This document shows positions 16,395 through 25,173 of a DNA stretch of 64,000 nt, in pieces. The notes beneath the pieces are model-generated. The model was not told the origin of the DNA. It worked only from the letters and a program-made list of their open reading frames with translations, and did no database searches. This DNA comes from Nonomuraea zeae (GTDB lineage Bacteria > Actinomycetota > Actinomycetes > Streptosporangiales > Streptosporangiaceae). The DNA lies in assembly GCF_005889725.1 (NCBI RefSeq), contig NZ_VCKX01000025.1, positions 1-64,000 on the forward strand, in the 5' to 3' direction. Positions within the stretch are counted from its first letter, which is position 1. Every line of letters starts with the position of its first letter. The position numbers and the translations under genes are program-made.

Positions 16395-17033
16395 TCAGTC
16401 GTACCTGCTCTCCCTTGGCTCGCCGTTGCGGAGGTCTCGGATGGTGACGCGTCCCGATCCGCGAGCCTCGGCGCAGTAGGGGCCGTGCACGTCCAGCGAG
16501 CTCAGATCGGCTGCGATGGCGGCCTCCCGGCCGAAGTACGAGCGGTCGAGTTCGAAGGCGATCCGGGTTCCGCTGCCTGCCGGGGCCTGGAAGGGTTCGG
16601 GCGCGTTGAGGGGCCGCAGGTGGCTGAGCTCCTGGCGGAAGCCTTGGCCGTCCCGCCAGATTTCGACGATGGCTCGCGAGCTCATGGCGGCTGCGGCGGC
16701 GCTCAGCCAGCGGTCCGGGCCGAGCAGAGAACGGTGGTAGCCCAAGTGGGGCAGACCGTCGTCCGCCGGAGGGCCGGCGTGATCATCTGCCACCGAGAAG
16801 GCGAGGTCAGCGGAGACCTCGGCCTCGATCCGTAGCGCGTGTGCTGGGGCGACACTCGTCGCGGGATGAAGGCCATGAGCCAGAACGCAGCAGAGCACCT
16901 CGGTGGCCAGTCGCGGGTCCTCCTTGCCCACCCCGAAATACATGCCCGGTCGCGTGCGCACGACCTGGTCGAACTCCAGCACCCGAATGTCGGCGGCGCT
17001 GTAGGTGGGCTCCGGCGGCGGCATGCGATTCAC
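16395..17033 (-). CDS. Stand-alone degenerate GyrB-like GHKL ATPase domain
   Basis: The protein has 212 residues. Near residues 20-35 it carries VLEFDQVVRTRPGMYFG, which matches the VRKRPGMYIG loop of DNA gyrase/topoisomerase IV B subunits. FSVADDHAGPP aligns with the ATP-binding VADNGRGIP motif, and SGTRIAFELDRSYF with the end of the GyrB ATPase domain. The Glu/Asn-bearing helix of GyrB (VDNSIDEA) is replaced by CCVLAHGLHPAT, and no transducer or Toprim domain follows. ATP hydrolysis therefore looks unlikely; it may be a regulatory or gyrase-mimicking protein. The start may be GTG 17033 (AAGG upstream) or ATG 17024. Confidence 0.7.
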   Translation of the reverse strand: MNRMPPPEPTYSAADIRVLEFDQVVRTRPGMYFGVGKEDPRLATEVLCCVLAHGLHPATSVAPAHALRIEAEVSADLAFSVADDHAGPPADDGLPHLGYHRSLLGPDRWLSAAAAAMSSRAIVEIWRDGQGFRQELSHLRPLNAPEPFQAPAGSGTRIAFELDRSYFGREAAIAADLSSLDVHGPYCAEARGSGRVTIRDLRNGEPRESRYD

Positions 17034-17119
17034 GCTATCGCCTTGCTCAATGCCTGCGTCGTGGCTCCGAGCGCGGTCTTCCCCAGCTTGCGGCCCCGCC
17101 GAAGGACGGGGTCCGGGAG

Positions 17120-17158
17120 CGGTATCGGCGTCCGGTGCGGAGCCGGACGCCGATACCG
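17120..17158 (-). terminator. Long perfect hairpin after the alpha/beta hydrolase gene
   Basis: A perfect 16-base inverted repeat (left arm cggtatcggcgtccgg) with a 7-base loop lies 11 bases beyond the stop codon of the minus-strand hydrolase gene. The stem is strong enough to end transcription without a T run. It separates this gene from the GyrB-like gene. Confidence 0.88.
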
Positions 17159-17169
17159 GTCGGGTCGGG

Positions 17170-17943
17170 TCAGGCTGGTGAGGTGCTTACCCGGCCGAGA
17201 TGCCGGGCCATGAACTCGTTGTCGATCCCGACCCAGCGGATGTTGCGGTGATCGCCAGGGTTGGCGTGCAATGTCTTTTCCGTCGAGGCGAAGGCGTCGA
17301 ACAACGCGAGAGCGGATTGGCGGTCGACGTGCTCGTCGTCCCACGGGAGCAGGAACTGGACCGGAACGGTGATGCGCCTCGCCGCCTCGATCAGGGCCTC
17401 GTGCACGACGAACCCGCCGCCGAAGATCGCGGCCGTGATCCTGGGCTCGATCGCCGTCAGCGGTATCCCGATCCCGGTGCCCAGCGTGATGCCGCCGCCG
17501 TAGCCGATCGGCGCCTCGGTGCCGATCTCCGGCAGGTGCTGGAGTGCGTCCAGGGTCGCCTGCCATTCCGGCACGGCACGCTGCGCCACCGCGGCGCCGT
17601 ACCGGGCGGTGATCGACTCGACGTGCTCGGTGTCGCCCGCCGCCATAGCCTGCCTGAGGTCGGCGCGGGCCTGCTCGTCCTCCGCCGTACGCGGGCGGTC
17701 GCCGTGTCCGGGCGCATCGATGGCGACCACGGTGAAACCCCAGGTGGTCGCAGCGTCGTGGGCGCGGGCCATCAGGGCCGGCGTCTTCTTGTGCTGGCCG
17801 CCACCGTGACCCATCAGCACCAGCGGGGCTTGCTCGGAGCCGGATGCGGGCGACCAGAGCACGCCGGGGATGTCGCCCACGGTGAAGTCGCGTTCGAGGA
17901 CACCGTTCGACGATGTCTCCGTGGTGAAACGTACAGAATGCAT
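17170..17943 (-). CDS. Alpha/beta hydrolase with Thr at the nucleophile position
   Basis: This is a 257-residue cytoplasmic hydrolase of the dienelactone-hydrolase-like group. The oxyanion-hole region is LVLMGHGGGQHKK (42-54). Strand 4 and its turn read VVAIDAPGHGDRP. The nucleophile elbow is GYGGG-ITLG, with Thr153 where G-x-S-x-G expects Ser. Candidate acid residues are Asp202/203 in LPWDDEHVD and the base is His232 in NPGDHRNI. The Ser-to-Thr change could lower or alter activity. ATG 17943 has GAAAGG upstream. The substrate is unknown. Confidence 0.85.
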   Translation of the reverse strand: MHSVRFTTETSSNGVLERDFTVGDIPGVLWSPASGSEQAPLVLMGHGGGQHKKTPALMARAHDAATTWGFTVVAIDAPGHGDRPRTAEDEQARADLRQAMAAGDTEHVESITARYGAAVAQRAVPEWQATLDALQHLPEIGTEAPIGYGGGITLGTGIGIPLTAIEPRITAAIFGGGFVVHEALIEAARRITVPVQFLLPWDDEHVDRQSALALFDAFASTEKTLHANPGDHRNIRWVGIDNEFMARHLGRVSTSPA

Positions 17944-18182
17944 GGGTTGTTGCCTTTCGGGAGTGCCTTGGTGTTGAGGCGCTCCCGGCGACCTCTACGG
18001 CAATCGCCCGGCCATGACGGCGAGGGGGAGCACCCACGTGCGTGCAGCGTTCATGGGTCTCACCTCCTCAAGCGTTGTCACGGCTCCGGGAACGCTACCA
18101 ACCCGGACGCGCACCTCCAAGCCGTTTTCCTGCCGAGGAAAGGGGCGGGCCGCCCGGCCACTGGGATTGACGGCGTGCTCTG

Positions 18183-21100
18183 TCAGAGGCGCCAGGTGAG
18201 GTTGGCGTCGTCTGGCTGGTAGCGGCAGGTGGCGCCGGTCGAGACTGACGCGCGCAGGTGGGCGGCCAGCTCCGGGTGGGCTCGGTCGAGCTTGCGCAGC
18301 ACGTCGCGGATCCTGGCGGTGACGGTCTTGCGAGCTCGCTCCGCCTCGTCGCCCAGCCGGCGGGTACGGCCCCCGAGCCCCGCCGCGGCCCGCAACTCCG
18401 CCAGCAACGCCGCCCGCTCCTCGTCGAACTCGGCCGCCCGCCGGTCGTCCCCCAGCTCAGCGGCCCGGTCGATCTCCTCGTCCAGCATGGCCAGTCGGCG
18501 GCGGTAGCGGCTCTTGGCCTCCTCGTCGAGCACCTCGTCACCGCCCATCCGGGCCGCCGCCACGACGAGCGGGCCGCCTTCCGGGTCGAGCAGCAACACG
18601 GCGGGCACGTCGTCGCCGGGGCGGCTCAGCAGGGTGTGCAGGTCGCGCAGTCCTTTGGCGTCGGGCAGGTGGGCGACCCGCCCCGCGAACGCCAACGCCC
18701 AGACCGCACCCTCCTGCCTGAACTCCCCACGCGATGCGCCAACTCGCCCACTGTCTCCGTCCCCGCCTCGCCCACTGTTTCTGTCCCCGCCTGGCCCACT
18801 GCCTTTGTCCCCGCCTGGCCCACCGTCTTTGTCACCGCCGCCGTCACTGCCTCTCTTGGTGCCTCTGCTAGTGGCGGCTTCTGCGGCGGCGCCGGGGCCT
18901 GGGCTGTCGCTGCCCCTGGGTGCGTCCCGGCCGCCCGCAGGCGTGTCCCGCGTCGAGCCGGTCGGGCCGTGTCCGTCCAGGTGCCAGGCCGGCTCAGGCC
19001 GGGCGGGGTGTACTGAGCCGAGCCCGCCCGGGTGCCACGCGGCCGGCTCTGGGCGACCCGGGCCGAGCCCGTCTTGGTGCCATGCGGCGGGCTCTGGGCG
19101 GGCGGGGCGTACTGAGTCGAGGACCTGGGGCATGCCCAGCTCCCCCGCCTCGCGCCGCACCCCTTCCAGCAGCGACTCCGCGGCGGCCGCGTCGCCCGAG
19201 GCGTCCCTGGCGAGGAGGGCGTCGGCCAGGTGGGCCCTGGCCACGACCGCCCACGGGCGGGCCTGCATCTGGTCGGCCGAGCGGGCGGCGGCGGTGAAGC
19301 CCTCGACGGCCTCCGCCCAGCGCTCCTCCGCCGCGTCCACCATGGCCAGCCACAGGTCGTAGGGCCCGCTGACGTCCCAGCCGAACAGCGACACCACCCA
19401 CTCCCCCCGATGCGGCGTCAGCTCGGCCCGCGCCCTGGCGCACAGCTCCGGGTCGTGCGTGGCGGCGGCGATCTCCGCCAGGAAGCGCAGCCACAACGGC
19501 CGGGCCATGCGGTCGCGCGGCTCCCCGTCGGCGAGGCGGCGCAACGCGGTGTCGAGGTCGCCCGTCTGCAGGGCGGTCAGCGCCTCCAGCACCGGCAGGC
19601 ACGGATGGCTGGTGCCCCTGAGCTCGTGGAGCGCCTCCGACTGCGCGTCCAGCCTGCCCTGCAACGCCATCAGGGCCCAGCGGTGGTGCACCAGCATGAA
19701 CCGGTAGTGGTCGTGGCGGCTGTCGATGTGCAGGCCGGACAGCAGCGACTCGGCCTCGGCGAAGCGGCCCGCGAGGGTCGCGATGATGCTCGCGTCGATG
19801 GAGGTGGACATGGTCAGATGCGGCTGCTCGCTGCGCCGGCCCTGGGCGGCGTAGTGGTGGAAGTCGTCGAGGTAGCGGGGATCGCCCTGCTCGATCATGG
19901 CCACCCAGTGCAGCGCGGCGGCGAAGTGCGCCAGCTCCGGATCGGCGGTGCGCCGGGCCACGTCGATCAGCTCGCCGGTGAGCGCCACCCGCTCCCCCGC
20001 CGTGCCCGGCCCCCAGATGATGTCGTGGTGGGTCCACAGGCTGAACGCCAGCGCGTCGTCGTCGCCGCCCTGCCTGGCCAGCGCGACGAGGTGGAAGACG
20101 AGACCGAGCGCGAGACGGTCGTCGGGCACGGAGCCGCCGACCAGCCGGTCATGGGCCTCCCTGAGCTGGTCGAGCGAAGCGGCCAGGCCGTAGTGGGCGT
20201 GCAGGGTGAGCGCGAGCCTGGCGGTCAGCTGGGGGTCGTCGAGATCGCGCGCGCCGCTGACGGCCCGCTCGAAGATCCGCCGGGCCAGGTCGCGGTCGCC
20301 GAGGTGGTGCAGCTCCCTGCCCAGATCGAGGGCGATCATGATCTGTCTGCGCGGATCGACGCCGGCACTCAGGTCGTACGCCCTGCGCAGGTGGCCGAGC
20401 TGCTCCTCGTCGGCCAGCCGGCCCCGTGCGTCACGGGCGGCGGCGAGCAGGAGGTCGAGCGCCCGGCCCCGATCCACGCGGTCGCCCGCGACGTGGGCGT
20501 GCCGCGCCAGGTCGCCCGGCAGCACCTTGCCGGCGAGCCCGGGCGAGCGCTCCACCGCGGCGACGACGGCGGCGTGCAGGTCGCGCGGGTCGTCGAGCGA
20601 GTCGTAGAGGGTCTCGCGCACCAGATCGTGCGCGAACGCGAACACGCCCCCGCCCCTGGTCGTCACGAGCTTGGCCACCACGGCCAGCTCCAGCAGCCGA
20701 TCGACGTGGGCGACGGGGAGTGCGATGGTCGCCGCGAGCACCTGGCGGTGGAACTCCCTGCCCAGGACGGCCGCGACGGGAAGCAGCTCGGACACCGGCC
20801 GGGGCAGCAGCGACAGGCGCCGCAGCAGTGCGTCGCGGACGCCGGGCGCGACGGCGCTGGCCGAGCCGCCGCTGCGCCAGAGCCTGGCGGTCTGCTCGAC
20901 GAAGAACGGGTTTCCGCCCGTGCGCAGGTGGACCTCGGCGACCAGGCCGGGGGGTGGCTCGTGGCCGGCGGTGCGGGTCATGAGGGCGCCGACGCCTGCC
21001 TGGTCGAGCCCGGTGAGCGTGATGGTGGTGGCCTTGGCGACCAGCGGCGACAGCAGGTCGCGCAAGGGATGGTCGACGGGCTCGACCTCGGTGTCGCGGT

Positions 21101-21683
21101 AGGTGCCGATCAGCAGCAGCCGCTCGAACCAGGTCTGCCTGGCCGCGAACTCCAGCAGCCGCAGCGAGGCGGGGTCGGCCGCGTGCAGGTCGTCGATGAC
21201 GACCACCACCGGGCGCCGCTGCGACAGCGCGACCAGGGTGGAGGTGACCGCGTCGTAGAGCCGGAAGCCGTCGGAGGGCTCGGCGGCCTGCGCGTCGCCG
21301 AGCAGGACGGTCAGCCCGCCGGCCGTGGCGTCGTCGGCCGGCGCCTCGCCGAGCAGGGCGGCCAGGCCGCTGCCCGCCGCCTTCTCGGCCGTGGCCCACT
21401 CGGCGGGCTCGACGCCGCGCCGCAGGGCTCGGAGGACCTGCACCCACGGCCAGTAGCCAGGGGCGCTGCCGGAATCCCAGCACGCGCCGCCGACCACCAG
21501 CGCGCCCTGCTGCCTGGCCTCCGCCGCGGCGCTGGTGACGAGCGTGGTCTTGCCGATGCCCGCCTCGCCGGTGACCAGCACCAGGCCGCCGTGGCTGCCG
21601 ATCACCCGGGAGATCTCGGCACGCAGCAGCGCGGCGGGGTGCTCCCTGCCGATGAGCTCGTGTGCCGCGAGGTCGATAGGCAT
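18183..21683 (-). CDS. Large AAA/STAND-type ATPase without a LuxR domain
   Basis: The protein has 1166 residues. The N-terminal ATPase module has Walker A GEAGIGKTT (39-47) and Walker B VVVIDDLH (159-166), with a LIGRE start motif as in MalT/LAL regulators. The middle (about 400-850) is helical and resembles TPR-like repeats. Instead of a LuxR helix-turn-helix, the C-terminus carries the actinobacterial region EGAVWALAFAGRVAHLPDAKGLRDLHTLLSRPG (in part) followed by a coiled-coil-like Glu/Arg segment and ERARKTVTARIRDVL...STGATC. Between these lies a low-complexity Pro/Gly/Asp-rich insert (about 855-985). It is probably a signal-transducing regulator; the ligand and output are unknown. Confidence 0.85.
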   Translation of the reverse strand: MPIDLAAHELIGREHPAALLRAEISRVIGSHGGLVLVTGEAGIGKTTLVTSAAAEARQQGALVVGGACWDSGSAPGYWPWVQVLRALRRGVEPAEWATAEKAAGSGLAALLGEAPADDATAGGLTVLLGDAQAAEPSDGFRLYDAVTSTLVALSQRRPVVVVIDDLHAADPASLRLLEFAARQTWFERLLLIGTYRDTEVEPVDHPLRDLLSPLVAKATTITLTGLDQAGVGALMTRTAGHEPPPGLVAEVHLRTGGNPFFVEQTARLWRSGGSASAVAPGVRDALLRRLSLLPRPVSELLPVAAVLGREFHRQVLAATIALPVAHVDRLLELAVVAKLVTTRGGGVFAFAHDLVRETLYDSLDDPRDLHAAVVAAVERSPGLAGKVLPGDLARHAHVAGDRVDRGRALDLLLAAARDARGRLADEEQLGHLRRAYDLSAGVDPRRQIMIALDLGRELHHLGDRDLARRIFERAVSGARDLDDPQLTARLALTLHAHYGLAASLDQLREAHDRLVGGSVPDDRLALGLVFHLVALARQGGDDDALAFSLWTHHDIIWGPGTAGERVALTGELIDVARRTADPELAHFAAALHWVAMIEQGDPRYLDDFHHYAAQGRRSEQPHLTMSTSIDASIIATLAGRFAEAESLLSGLHIDSRHDHYRFMLVHHRWALMALQGRLDAQSEALHELRGTSHPCLPVLEALTALQTGDLDTALRRLADGEPRDRMARPLWLRFLAEIAAATHDPELCARARAELTPHRGEWVVSLFGWDVSGPYDLWLAMVDAAEERWAEAVEGFTAAARSADQMQARPWAVVARAHLADALLARDASGDAAAAESLLEGVRREAGELGMPQVLDSVRPARPEPAAWHQDGLGPGRPEPAAWHPGGLGSVHPARPEPAWHLDGHGPTGSTRDTPAGGRDAPRGSDSPGPGAAAEAATSRGTKRGSDGGGDKDGGPGGDKGSGPGGDRNSGRGGDGDSGRVGASRGEFRQEGAVWALAFAGRVAHLPDAKGLRDLHTLLSRPGDDVPAVLLLDPEGGPLVVAAARMGGDEVLDEEAKSRYRRRLAMLDEEIDRAAELGDDRRAAEFDEERAALLAELRAAAGLGGRTRRLGDEAERARKTVTARIRDVLRKLDRAHPELAAHLRASVSTGATCRYQPDDANLTWRL
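18735..19135. repeat. Two runs of short imperfect repeats inside the large ATPase gene
   Basis: 18735-18870 contains repeats built on ccgcctcgcccactgtctttgt-like units (about 24-27 bases), encoding Gly/Asp/Ser-rich GGDGDSGR-type units. 18950-19130 contains longer imperfect repeats encoding Pro-Glu-Pro-Ala-(Ala)-Trp-His units. Both are in frame and make a flexible linker before the C-terminal domain. Such runs can change copy number by slippage. Confidence 0.75.
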
Positions 21684-21803
21684 GACGCTTGCACGCTATC
21701 CGGCCCGGCCGACAATTTCCCGCCGGCGGCGCGTGCCTCGCTCCGCAAGGGCGCAGTGGCTCCGGCCCGGTCGCGTCGGCGGCTGGCTCCCAGGCGGCGG
21801 CTG

Positions 21804-22994
21804 CTACCAGGCGACCTCCAGCGAGCTCAGCCCGTAGATGATGTGGGAGGAGCGGAACTGGGCCGGGTTGTCCGTCAGCCGCAGCCCGGGGAAGCGCTTG
21901 AGCAGCTCGGGGAAGGCGATGCGCAGCTCCATGCGCGCCAGCGGCGCCCCCAGGCAGTGGTGCACCCCGTGGCCGAAGGCGACGTGACCGGGCGTGCCCC
22001 GGTGGAGGTCGAAGGTGTCGGCGTCGGCCACGAGCTCCGGGTCGCGGTTCGCGGTCGGCAGTGCGCAGACCACCAGCTCGCCGGCCTCGATGACCTGGCC
22101 GCCGAGCTCGACCCGGGTCGTCGCGGCCTTGGTGGTGCCGGAGTTCACGACGCTGAGGTAGCGCAGCAGCTCCTCCACCGTGGCGTCGATCCGCTCGGGC
22201 TCCTTCTTGAGCGCTTCGAGCTGCTCGGGGTGGCGCAGCAGGGCGAGCGTGCCCAGGGAGAGCATGTTGGAGGTGGTCTCGTGCCCGGCGAACAGCAGCA
22301 GGCCGCCGATCCCCACGAGCTCGTCGGTGGACAGGTCGTCGCCGTGCTCGCGCACCAGCATGCCGAGCAGGTCCTCACCGGGGTCGGCCTGGATGCGGGT
22401 GACCAGGTTCTCCATGTAGGCGCGCGCCTCGAACTGCAGCATCAGCCGCTCGTCGCCCGGCACCGCCATGTCCAGCATCCTGCTCGTACGGTGCTGGAAC
22501 CCCTCGCGATCCTCGTACGGCACGCCGAGCAGCTCGCAGATGACCAGCGACGGGATCGGCAACGCGAACGACGACACCAGGTCGGCGGGCGAGCCGGCGG
22601 CCTCCATGGCGTCCAGGTGGTCCTCGACGATGCCCTTGATCCGCGGCTCCAGCCGGCGCATGCGGCGGATGGTGAACTCGGGGGTCAGCATCCTGCGCAG
22701 CCGCGTGTGCTCGGGGGGATCGACGCCGAGCAGGTTGCCCGCCATCACCTTGGCGAGCTGCTCGGGGGTCATCTCCGGCGCTCCGGGCAGCCGGGCGAGA
22801 CCCTGCGGGGCGATCTTGAAGCGTTCGGCGTCGCCCAGCACCTCGCGCACGTGCGCGTAGCGGGTCACCAGCCAGGCCGGATCGCCGAACGCGTTGACGA
22901 TGCGCTTGATCCCCTCTTCCCGCGCGGCCGCCAGCTCCGGCGCCGGATCGAACTCCACCCGCCGCATTTGCAGCGGCATCGAGGACTCGCTCAT
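21804..22994 (-). CDS. Cytochrome P450
   Basis: A 396-residue soluble bacterial P450. The I-helix motif is LLFAGHETTSN, the ExxR motif EELLR, and the heme loop FGHGVHHCLGAPLARME with axial Cys347. The length is normal for actinobacterial class I enzymes (CYP105/107-like). ATG 22994 has AGGAGA about five bases upstream; the frame is open further up but lacks a start site. No ferredoxin gene is adjacent, so redox partners must come from elsewhere. The substrate is unknown, and no biosynthetic cluster surrounds it. Confidence 0.95.
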   Translation of the reverse strand: MSESSMPLQMRRVEFDPAPELAAAREEGIKRIVNAFGDPAWLVTRYAHVREVLGDAERFKIAPQGLARLPGAPEMTPEQLAKVMAGNLLGVDPPEHTRLRRMLTPEFTIRRMRRLEPRIKGIVEDHLDAMEAAGSPADLVSSFALPIPSLVICELLGVPYEDREGFQHRTSRMLDMAVPGDERLMLQFEARAYMENLVTRIQADPGEDLLGMLVREHGDDLSTDELVGIGGLLLFAGHETTSNMLSLGTLALLRHPEQLEALKKEPERIDATVEELLRYLSVVNSGTTKAATTRVELGGQVIEAGELVVCALPTANRDPELVADADTFDLHRGTPGHVAFGHGVHHCLGAPLARMELRIAFPELLKRFPGLRLTDNPAQFRSSHIIYGLSSLEVAW

Positions 22995-23093
22995 GCAATC
23001 TCCTGGATCTTCCTGGATAGTGCGTAGAACGGTAACAATCCCCCCGGGACGTCCTCTAGAGCGATCTCCGTGCTGAAACCCAAGCGACATGCA

Positions 23094-23122
23094 AAAGCCG
23101 GGACCATTCGGGCCCCGGCTTT
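23094..23122 (-). terminator. Terminator of the cold shock gene
   Basis: The 9-base arms aaagccggg/cccggcttt form a hairpin 14 bases after the cold shock protein stop (minus strand). On that strand the stem is followed by tttt, a classic Rho-independent form. Confidence 0.85.
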
Positions 23123-23135
23123 GCCTCGCGTCGCG

Positions 23136-23342
23136 TCAGGGGATGGGAACGATGTTTTCCGCCTGAGGTCCCTTTTGCCCTTGAGTGATGTCGAAGCTCA
23201 CCTTCTGACCTTCCCGCAGCTCGCGGTAGCCCTGGGCGGCGATGTTGGAGAAGTGGGCGAAGACGTCGGCGCCGCCGTCGTCCTGGGCGATGAAGCCGAA
23301 GCCCTTTTCACTGTTGAACCACTTCACGGTTCCGGTCGCCAT
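23136..23342 (-). CDS. Cold shock protein (CspA family)
   Basis: The product has 68 residues, a single OB-fold nucleic-acid chaperone. RNP1 is KGFGFI and RNP2-like is VFAHFSNI, both intact, and the start [18 protein letters not shown] is canonical. ATG 23342 has AAAGGAG seven bases upstream. It binds single-stranded RNA/DNA, melts secondary structure and can act as an antiterminator in the family. The gene is monocistronic, with a terminator just downstream and a structured leader upstream. Confidence 0.97.
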   Translation of the reverse strand: MATGTVKWFNSEKGFGFIAQDDGGADVFAHFSNIAAQGYRELREGQKVSFDITQGQKGPQAENIVPIP

Positions 23343-23424
23343 GCCGATCTCCTTTGATTGGCGCGCTGCATGGATTCCATGTCGCCGCAATGACCCGTCC
23401 GGAAATGACCGGCGAAAACAAAAA

Positions 23425-23441
23425 TGCGCCCGCCGGGCGCA
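23425..23441 (-). promoter_or_regulatory. Terminator-like hairpin in the cold shock leader
   Basis: TGCGCCCG and its complement flank one base, and on the minus strand the stem is directly followed by a T-rich run (tttttgtttt). It lies 83 bases upstream of the csp start, on the same strand. If the promoter lies further upstream, this is an attenuator in the 5' leader; if not, it ends an unseen upstream transcript. A second short palindrome, CATGGA-T-TCCATG, is at 23369-23381. Confidence 0.55.
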
Positions 23442-23638
23442 CACGAAGTCGTGGGTACCAGAACTGCAACGCCACCAAGCTAGCACGCACCACCCCGGAA
23501 AAAGCCGCTGCCTGATCGTCGTGTCGGCGCGTCCCAGCCATGAGGTCACGCCCTTCTGGTACGGCCCACCCCGCCTTGACGCGGTCCGTCCCCCGCGAGC
23601 ACCATGCCCCTGATCATCACTATGAAGAGGATGTGCCC

Positions 23639-25165
23639 ATGGATGCGCGAGTCCCCGAGTCGGCGCCCGTTCCCGAGTCGGTCCCCGTACTGATCGCCGG
23701 AGGCGGGCCCGTCGGGCTGGCGACAGCCGTCGAGCTGGCGCATCACGGCGTGCGCAGCCTGGTGGTCGAGCCGCGTGAGACGGTGTCGTGGCTGCGGCCC
23801 AGGGCCAAGACGACTTCCGCCCGCTCCATGGAGTTGCTGCGCAGGTGGGGGCTGGCGGAGACGGTACGCGCCCGCGCGCCGCTGGCGGTGTCCTGGTCGG
23901 ACCAGGCGGTGTTCGTCAACAGCCTGCTCGGGCGGGAGATCACCAGGATCGGCGGCTGCTTCGGGCTCGACCTGACCGGCTCGGACCTGGCCGCCGAGCC
24001 GGGCCAGCAGGCGCCCCAGCCGCTGGTGGAAGAGGTGCTGCGGGAGGCCGCGGGCGACGCGCTGCTGACCGGGTGGCAGGTGACCGGGCTGCGCGAGGAC
24101 GCCGACGGCGTGACGGTCGGCATCGTCTCGGCGGACGGGGAGGAGCGCGAGGTACGCGCCCAGTACGTCGTCGGCTGCGACGGCCCGCGCAGCGTGACCA
24201 GGGCGGCCATCGGCGCCCGCTACGAGGGCCGCCAGGACGCCAGGCCCAACTTCAACATCGTCTTCCGTGCTCCTGGGCTGGCCGAGCGCATGCCGCACGG
24301 CCCGGCCGTGCACTACTGGGTGCTGAACCCGGCCCAGCCCGGCATCGTCGGCCGCCTCGACCTCAAGGAGACCTGGTGGTGCATCGCCATGGGCGTGCGC
24401 GCCGACGACGCCGACCCGGTGGGCCTGATCCACAACCTGGTGGGCGCCGGCGTCGAGGTGGAGATCCTGGCCACCGACCCGTGGAGCGCGCGGATGCTGC
24501 TGGCCGACCGGTACGCGAGCGAGCGCGTGTTCCTGGCCGGTGACGCGGCCCACCAGAACCCGCCCTTCGGCGGCCACGGCTTCAACACCGGGGTCGGCGA
24601 CGCCGTCAACATCGGCTGGAAGCTGGCCGCCGTGCTGCACGGGTGGGCTCCGGCCGGCCTCCTGGCCAGCTACGAGGCCGAGCGCCGCCCGATCGCCGCC
24701 GACACCATCGAGGCCGCCGCGGCGAACATGGCCACCCTCGCCCCCGAGCTGGCGGACCCGGCGCTCATGGGGGACGAGGCCGAGTTCGAGCGCGTGCGGC
24801 CGGCGGTGGCGGAGGCCGTGCTCAGGACCAAGGACAGCGAGTTCCACAGCCTCGACCTGGTGCTCGGCTACACCTACGAGGGCTCGCCGATCGTCTCCAC
24901 CGGCGCGGGCGAGCGGCTGCCGCACCGGTGGCTCGGACCGGGCGAATCCCTCTATGACCGGCTCGGTCCGGGTTTCAGCCTGGTCGGGGACCAGCGCTCG
25001 CCCGGGGCAGCCGCGCTGGTGGCGCAGGCGCGCGAGCTGGGGGTGCCGTTCCAGGTCGTCGACCTGCCCGGCGAGCCGCTGGCGCTGGTCCGCCCCGACC
25101 AGCACGTGGCCTGGCGCGGCGAGGACCCGGGCGACGCGCTACGCGTGGCCGTGGGCGCCGCCTGA
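23639..25165 (+). CDS. FAD-dependent aromatic monooxygenase (PheA/TfdB-like)
   Basis: A 508-residue flavoprotein hydroxylase of the class A group. The dinucleotide-binding motif [17 protein letters not shown] lies near residues 20-36, the DG motif [17 protein letters not shown] near the middle, and the FAD-ribityl motif [25 protein letters not shown] later. It would hydroxylate an aromatic substrate with NAD(P)H and oxygen. ATG 23639 has an AGAGGA site upstream and gives an acidic N-terminal tail before the first strand. It stands alone with no dioxygenase nearby; it could serve phenol-type catabolism or antibiotic tailoring. Confidence 0.9.
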   Translation: MDARVPESAPVPESVPVLIAGGGPVGLATAVELAHHGVRSLVVEPRETVSWLRPRAKTTSARSMELLRRWGLAETVRARAPLAVSWSDQAVFVNSLLGREITRIGGCFGLDLTGSDLAAEPGQQAPQPLVEEVLREAAGDALLTGWQVTGLREDADGVTVGIVSADGEEREVRAQYVVGCDGPRSVTRAAIGARYEGRQDARPNFNIVFRAPGLAERMPHGPAVHYWVLNPAQPGIVGRLDLKETWWCIAMGVRADDADPVGLIHNLVGAGVEVEILATDPWSARMLLADRYASERVFLAGDAAHQNPPFGGHGFNTGVGDAVNIGWKLAAVLHGWAPAGLLASYEAERRPIAADTIEAAAANMATLAPELADPALMGDEAEFERVRPAVAEAVLRTKDSEFHSLDLVLGYTYEGSPIVSTGAGERLPHRWLGPGESLYDRLGPGFSLVGDQRSPGAAALVAQARELGVPFQVVDLPGEPLALVRPDQHVAWRGEDPGDALRVAVGAA

Positions 25166-25173
25166 AGCCGGGC

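Noticed and set aside
18735-18870. Possible CRISPR-like repeat array
   Set aside because: The repeats are imperfect, without regular spacers, and in frame within the large ATPase gene; they encode a Gly/Asp-rich linker.
21684-21803. Possible LuxR-type DNA-binding domain beyond the large ATPase
   Set aside because: This 120-base gap lies upstream of the gene's start, and no helix-turn-helix can be read in it or at the protein's C-terminus.
19230-23027. 1265-codon open frame on the plus strand
   Set aside because: It runs antisense through the large ATPase and P450 genes, has no motif or ribosome site, and is rich in Arg/Gly/Gln as expected for a high-G+C shadow frame.
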